NCBI GenBank assembly: GCA_002705325.1
Contig: PAFS01000005.1
Coordinates: forward strand, 1 to 10,823
Reading direction: 5' to 3'
Origin: Gammaproteobacteria bacterium
GTDB lineage: Bacteria > Pseudomonadota > Gammaproteobacteria > Pseudomonadales > Litorivicinaceae
Length of the DNA: 10,823 bases
Below the pieces are notes generated by a model. It was not told the DNA's origin, did no database searches, and saw only the letters and a list, made by a program, of their open reading frames with translations. Made by a program: the position numbers and the translations under genes. Position 1 is the stretch's first letter; every line of letters begins with the position of its first letter. Shown here one piece after another: positions 7,466 to 10,823 of the stretch.

Positions 7466-8345
7466 CAACAGCGCTCTTGCGACGGTGTTTTTTATCTTCT
7501 TCTGGCACTGAGTCTGGATCCGTATCGAAGACCAAACGTTCTTCACCACTCAAACAAATGAATTTTCGACCGCGCATTCGGCCGATTAACGTTAGGCCCA
7601 CTTGCTTCGCAATGTCGACGCCCCATGCCGTGAATCCAGACCGACTGACGAGAACCGGGATCTCCATCAACGCTGTTTTGATCACCATTTCAGACGTCAA
7701 CCGGCCCGTGGTGTACATGATTTTATCGTCAGGCGCCACCGCCTCGAGGTGCATCCAGCCTGAGATCTTATCGACCGCGTTATGGCGACCCACATCTTCC
7801 ATATACACCAGAGGCTTGTCCTGTTCGCAGAGAATCGTGCCGTGAATTGCACCGGTTTCAAGATACAGGCTTGGGGTTCGATTGATTAAGTGACTGAGGC
7901 GATAAATCCATGATGTATGGACAGGAGTTGCTGCTAACTTAACTTGATCGACCCCTTCCATCATGTCTCCAAAGACCGTGCCGACCGCACACCCTGATGT
8001 TCGGGTTTTTTTGCTCAACTTTTCTTCGTAGTTCGACTGGCGCTCGGTGCGTACAACAACCACTTCCAATTCTTCGTCGTACTCGACAACTTCAATCACA
8101 TCATCAGACTTCAACATTCCCTGATTTTTTAAAAATCCAACTGCGAGGTACTCGGGATAATCGCCTATGGTCATTGCAGTCACGATTTCTTGGGCGTTAA
8201 GGTATATGGTGAGTGGACGTTCTTCGATCACAGATGTTTCAGTGGACTGACCATATTGGTCGACTCCCTGGATCAGACGCGATAATCGGGGGTCGTTTGG
8301 ATTGGGCCGGATCCGATAGGATTCAATGTGGTCTAGTGTTGGCAT
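7458..8345 (-). CDS. fdhD: Formate dehydrogenase accessory sulfurtransferase FdhD
   Basis: FdhD moves sulfur from a cysteine desulfurase to bis-MGD, making the sulfido ligand FDH needs. The 295-residue protein has GDYPEYLAVGFL (61-72), TSGCAVGTVFGD (116-127), MEDVGRHNAVDK (182-193), TTGRLTSEMV (212-221) and SRSGFTAWGV (234-243). Only Cys119 of the loop CxxC known from E. coli FdhD is present; the second Cys is replaced by Gly (CAVG). I recall SGCxxGTV as a recurring variant, so activity is plausible. The last 24 residues are a charged tail, not clearly conserved, overlapping the mobA start. ATG 8345 is the first gene of a - strand operon. Its upstream region holds an inverted repeat. Presence of fdhD strongly implies an FDH in this genome. 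Confidence 0.95.
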   Translation of the reverse strand: MPTLDHIESYRIRPNPNDPRLSRLIQGVDQYGQSTETSVIEERPLTIYLNAQEIVTAMTIGDYPEYLAVGFLKNQGMLKSDDVIEVVEYDEELEVVVVRTERQSNYEEKLSKKTRTSGCAVGTVFGDMMEGVDQVKLAATPVHTSWIYRLSHLINRTPSLYLETGAIHGTILCEQDKPLVYMEDVGRHNAVDKISGWMHLEAVAPDDKIMYTTGRLTSEMVIKTALMEIPVLVSRSGFTAWGVDIAKQVGLTLIGRMRGRKFICLSGEERLVFDTDPDSVPEEDKKHRRKSAVDE

Positions 8346-8388
8346 AGGGTAACTCTATTCTATTAATCGACCTGACTGGGGTTTATTC

Positions 8389-8415
8389 TACTGCACTTCA
8401 AGCATTCCAGCAGTA
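8389..8415. promoter_or_regulatory. Inverted repeat upstream of fdhD, possible operator
   Basis: TACTGC (8389-8394) and GCAGTA (8410-8415) are a perfect 6-bp inverted repeat separated by 15 bases, 44 bp upstream of the fdhD start. The 21-bp centre-to-centre spacing is two helical turns, as expected for a dimeric regulator. It does not resemble the ModE or FNR consensus sequences I know. No strong -35/-10 could be placed around it. Confidence 0.35.
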
Positions 8416-8437
8416 AAACAAATTTGAGTCAGCACCG

Positions 8438-8536
8438 ATGAGATTCCCAACCAATACCCTAGCAATTGCAAATCTGTACGTCCTGTTGGGCGCTGCCAAC
8501 CTACTCTTCCTCGAGAACCACCCTCGATCCTCTTAG
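8438..8536 (+). CDS. Possible small hydrophobic protein (32 residues)
   Basis: A short open frame within the 227-bp gap between fdhD and the PCuAC gene: ATG 8438 to TAG 8534-8536. The peptide is hydrophobic in the middle (LAIANLYVLLGAANLLFL) with a polar tail, as in single-pass small membrane proteins. No good ribosome-binding sequence precedes it, and the upstream bases are ordinary. It could equally be chance. The rest of this gap contains the inverted repeat and the start region of the PCuAC gene. Confidence 0.2.
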   Translation: MRFPTNTLAIANLYVLLGAANLLFLENHPRSS

Positions 8537-8572
8537 ACAATATTTCTGCAATGTATGTGACAGGAAATCATT

Positions 8573-9067
8573 ATGCATAAACTATTTACCGGGCTTTGCG
8601 TTACCCTACTATCAATCCAGAGTGTGGCGATGGACAAAGATCATTATAAGAGCCATCACCATCGGTCCAACTCGTTTGTCACCGTCGAAGTCGAGGGGTT
8701 AGTCCTATCGAATTTCCGAGCCCGTTCGAGCATTGGGCAAATGAAGAATTCAAGTGCTTATGGTGAAATTCAATCAAACACCACCGATCGGCTGATTCAA
8801 GCATCGAGCTCGGTTGCCGCTGTTGTCGAAGTCCACGAACACATTAATGACAACGGCATCATGCGCATGCGCAAAGTCGAAGGTGGGCTCGCTCTCGAGG
8901 CAAATCAGTCAATGATTATGAAGCCAGGCGGATATCATATTATGCTCATCAGCCTCCACAAACCTTTGAAGGCTGGTGACACGATGGATTTATCACTCAA
9001 ATTTGAATCCGGAAAATTAATCGGGCTATCGATCCCCGTCGTGTCAGTCAAAAAAATGCATCATTGA
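8573..9067 (+). CDS. Periplasmic copper chaperone of PCuAC (DUF461) family
   Basis: Exported 164-residue protein. Residues 1-19 look like a signal peptide with a hydrophobic core (LFTGLCVTLLSIQ). The PCuAC copper site is visible as H88, M99, H122 and M124 (HEH...MRMR...GGYHIML), close to the family pattern of His-10-Met followed by HxM. Surrounding segments GIMRMRKVEGGLAL, MIMKPGGYHIMLISL and PLKAGDTMDLSLKFESG match the family. In characterised members the protein delivers Cu(I) to the CuA site of cytochrome c oxidase. Extra histidines occur just after the signal peptide (H28-30) and at the C-terminus (HH), possibly more metal binding. Start ATG 8573 has AGGA seven bases upstream. No oxidase or Sco gene is in view, so it appears as a stand-alone copy 65 bp before the modA relic. 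Confidence 0.82.
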   Translation: MHKLFTGLCVTLLSIQSVAMDKDHYKSHHHRSNSFVTVEVEGLVLSNFRARSSIGQMKNSSAYGEIQSNTTDRLIQASSSVAAVVEVHEHINDNGIMRMRKVEGGLALEANQSMIMKPGGYHIMLISLHKPLKAGDTMDLSLKFESGKLIGLSIPVVSVKKMHH

Positions 9068-9132
9068 CGGGCGAACTCGTCTCCTGATTACTCACCCTCA
9101 TTGCATTTTCCAAGATATAGAGAGGGTCGTTT

Positions 9133-9489
9133 GTGTGCCGTTTAGCAATCCTTTTCGTTTTCACAATCGCGAGCTCGATTGCGCAGGCAGACTGAGTCAT
9201 GGTGTTTGCGGCCGCTAGCCTCAAAAATGCATTGGATGGGATTGGTGCATCTTCTGAACAAACAGAGTCACAACCCGTTGCCTTTAATTTTGCCGGATCC
9301 TCACAACTGGCTCGTCAAGTCATCGCTGACATCTTAATCACCGCCAATACCCTTTGGACGGACGAGGTTGAAAAAGCAAGATCAATTCCACCGAATGGCT
9401 GATTTGACGTGACGAGTAACCAACTAGTGATTGCTTCGAATCAAAGGCAGAGACCTCAAATCTATCACGGCAAATTCCTAGCGCCCTAG
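9133..9489 (+). pseudogene. modA: Remnant of molybdate-binding protein gene modA
   Basis: ModA is the periplasmic molybdate-binding protein of the ModABC transporter. One frame from GTG 9133 (AGAGAGGG six bases ahead) reads a signal peptide CRLAILFVFTIASSIAQAD, a TGA stop (9193-9195), then VMVFAAASLKNALDGI, FNFAGSSQLARQV, ADILITANTLWTDEVEKA, a second TGA (9400-9402), then FDVTSNQLVIASNQ and a TAG at 9487-9489. These are N-terminal ModA segments in the right order. The QGAP-like residues expected before ADILITAN are missing (an in-frame deletion), and the second half of the roughly 250-residue protein is gone, replaced by the facing gene. All pieces keep the same frame, so decay is by nonsense changes and deletions and not by frameshift. 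A product from ATG 9199 would lack a signal peptide and half the binding site. Confidence 0.85.
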
Positions 9490-9500
9490 AGAGGTATAAA

Positions 9501-10385
9501 TCAAGGATCTGACTGAGGTGTCGGCATATACATGACGTATCGGTTGGCCATGTACTGCGTTTGCAATGTTTGATTCCGCTCGATGCGAATTAACAAGAAC
9601 AATAAGGCGCTTAACGAAAACATCACGAGGCAAACCAGCGTCAATACCGCATTTCGTTGCATCTGTTGATCAGAGATGGCAATAGCAAGCTGGTAGTCAG
9701 CCATTGCAGACGCTTGCTGATCTGATCCACGGGCCATCGACAGGGCACGATCAGACACTTGCTCGGCAAACCACTGCACGTGTAGCAATGGGTATTCGAT
9801 TAAAAATCGATCAACACGCTCACGTGCTTGACCAGCTACCGCCGCGTTGGTCGGGAAAAACGCTGGTTTCAACGAAGCTTCCATCACGTGATCAAAAAAT
9901 AACGTTGCAAACGACAGGTCAGGGATACCCGGCTGCAGACTCAGCCGTTGATGTGTGTGCTCAATAAGCCGAGCAACTTTCTCACGACGGTCCTCATCTT
10001 TTGCGACACCCCGAGACGCGAGTAAAGACTCGAGAAGCGCCGATCCTGATTGAATCGCTTTTTGTTCTTTTTCAGTTAAATCGACTTTAGCAAGATCGAC
10101 CGGAATGACCACTTGAGGCCAAAGAATTTGACCTTGTAAAAGACGATCCGAAAATTGCTCGAATTCTGTGATTTGAGGCGCGTTAAATCCGGTATTTGCT
10201 TTGTGGGTTGAAATGGTAGGAGCGTCAGAGACGACCACTAGGGCAGAAAAGTATGCCGTCCCTGTCAATCCGAGGATTGCAAGTAATGCGAAACAGATAA
10301 GGAAAAATCCACGAAAGAAATCCGCGAACCGATGAAATAATGCATCAGGCGAGATCAGTTTCTTGATGACGGAATCCCGTGCCAT
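9501..10385 (-). CDS. Unrecognised two-pass inner membrane protein
   Basis: Protein of 294 residues that I do not recognise. A basic, partly helical N-terminus (1-26) is followed by a membrane segment (about 27-52), a large soluble region (about 53-244) and a second membrane segment (about 245-267) with a short basic tail (IRIERNQ...). The topology fits a periplasmic domain held by two helices with both ends in the cytosol. The domain is rich in helix-forming sequence (EKEQKAIQSGSALLESLLAS, then a segment with DRREKVARLIEHTHQRL) and includes FFDHVMEASLKPAFFP. It starts 6 bp after the bactofilin stop, so they are probably cotranscribed. A role in envelope or cell-shape organisation is suggested only by that neighbour. 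The ATG start is preceded by a weak AAG. Confidence 0.75.
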   Translation of the reverse strand: MARDSVIKKLISPDALFHRFADFFRGFFLICFALLAILGLTGTAYFSALVVVSDAPTISTHKANTGFNAPQITEFEQFSDRLLQGQILWPQVVIPVDLAKVDLTEKEQKAIQSGSALLESLLASRGVAKDEDRREKVARLIEHTHQRLSLQPGIPDLSFATLFFDHVMEASLKPAFFPTNAAVAGQARERVDRFLIEYPLLHVQWFAEQVSDRALSMARGSDQQASAMADYQLAIAISDQQMQRNAVLTLVCLVMFSLSALLFLLIRIERNQTLQTQYMANRYVMYMPTPQSDP

Positions 10386-10391
10386 CTTAAA

Positions 10392-10823
10392 TTACTGGGT
10401 CGAAGGGGTTACTTTCGCGCGTGATGCTGGTTTTTGTGTCGCTGTCGCGTCCATCGCAGCATCGCCAAATGCCAAAGCGCCCTCAGCCTTGGCTGCCGGC
10501 TTCTTACCACTCAGAGCAGTAATATCCAATTCGGACTCCGAGAACTTACAGTTACCATCGATGCGGGCTCCACGAGCAACTGACAATGATTGATAGTGGA
10601 TGTCACATTCGATGATCGCTGTCTCTTCGAGAATCAATTCACAGGCTGTGATCGAACCACTAACTCGACCAGAGATTTTTACTTCGCGCCCAAATACGCG
10701 TCCCTTGACGACACCAGAGCTTCCAATCGTTAGATGGCCAGTCTGCACATCTCCTTCTACCATGCCATCCACATGGATATTACCTTCAGAAACCAAATTT
10801 CCTGAAACGACAAGGTTTGGCGC
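10392..10823 (-). CDS. Bactofilin, partial (start beyond window edge)
   Basis: Bactofilins are small cytoskeletal proteins with a right-handed beta-helix that polymerise at the membrane and organise cell-wall or pole structures. Visible here are repeating beta-helix rungs: LVVSGNLVSEGNIHVDGMVE, GDVQTGHLTIGSSGVVKGRV, FGREVKISGRVSGSITACEL, ILEETAIIECDIHYQSLSVA and RGARIDGNCKF. After the helix comes an Ala/Lys-rich disordered tail of about 50 residues ending PSTQ. A TTG at 10796 is not the true start: the frame stays open to the last base with bactofilin-like sequence (APNLVVSGN), so the 5' end is cut by the window edge. It precedes the membrane protein gene by 6 bp. Confidence 0.9.
   Translation of the reverse strand, partial: APNLVVSGNLVSEGNIHVDGMVEGDVQTGHLTIGSSGVVKGRVFGREVKISGRVSGSITACELILEETAIIECDIHYQSLSVARGARIDGNCKFSESELDITALSGKKPAAKAEGALAFGDAAMDATATQKPASRAKVTPSTQ

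Noticed and set aside
7466..7549. Upstream extension of mobA by 28 codons
   Set aside because: MobA proteins start just before LAGG; the extra residues come from the fdhD coding sequence in a shifted frame.
8346..8572. ModE- or FNR-type binding site ahead of fdhD
   Set aside because: I looked for TATATA-type ModE half-sites and TTGAT-N4-ATCAA; neither is present, only the unrelated TACTGC/GCAGTA repeat.
9193..9402. Reading the two in-frame TGA codons of the modA relic as selenocysteine or tryptophan
   Set aside because: ModA needs no residue of that kind at these places, neighbouring genes use TGA as an ordinary stop, and the gene also has an internal deletion and no 3' half, so decay explains it better.
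1..10823. tRNA, rRNA, CRISPR array, insertion sequence or phage genes
   Set aside because: No cloverleaf, spaced direct repeats, transposase motifs or phage-like proteins were seen anywhere in the window.

Overview
The window reads as a chromosomal piece of a Gram-negative bacterium, most likely a Pseudomonadota (alpha- or gammaproteobacterium) of roughly balanced GC content. The reasons are tightly packed overlapping genes, several TTG/GTG starts, periplasmic c-type cytochrome and PCuAC proteins, a bactofilin, and DUF6505/DUF6494-type accessory proteins that I know mainly from proteobacterial formate dehydrogenase (FDH) loci. The lineage call is inference; there is no rRNA or tRNA here to anchor it.

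Most of the window (about 300-8345) is an accessory locus for a molybdenum/tungsten formate dehydrogenase; the catalytic FDH subunits are not present. From the left: a non-coding or decayed leader with odd homopolymers and hairpins (1-403); a polyferredoxin with four Cys4 clusters (404-2008, +); and a periplasmic mono-heme cytochrome c facing it (2005-2766, -), the two stop codons sharing one CTAG. Divergent from the cytochrome is a + strand cassette: DUF6494 protein, Mrp/NBP35 ATPase, biotin/lipoate-ligase-like protein and DUF6505 protein (2823-5081). It converges on a - strand operon of overlapping genes, fdhD-mobA-mobB-moeA (8345 down to 5063). The last four make and sulfurate the bis-guanylyl molybdenum cofactor: MoeA inserts Mo, MobA adds GMP, MobB assists, FdhD passes sulfur to the cofactor before insertion into FDH. 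The Mrp ATPase and polyferredoxin fit Fe-S supply and electron transfer for the same enzyme.

To the right lie a PCuAC-type periplasmic copper chaperone (8573-9067, +) and a clear remnant of the molybdate-binding protein gene modA (9133-9489, +), broken by two in-frame TGA codons, an internal deletion and loss of its 3' half. The last part is a - strand pair: a bactofilin running off the right edge (10392-10823) and an unrecognised two-pass membrane protein (9501-10385).

The most interesting points are the FDH-linked cassette with a ligase-fold protein that seems to lack the ligase catalytic residues, the decaying modA beside a complete Mo-cofactor operon, the apparently truncated N-terminus of the polyferredoxin, and the uncharacterised membrane protein paired with a bactofilin.
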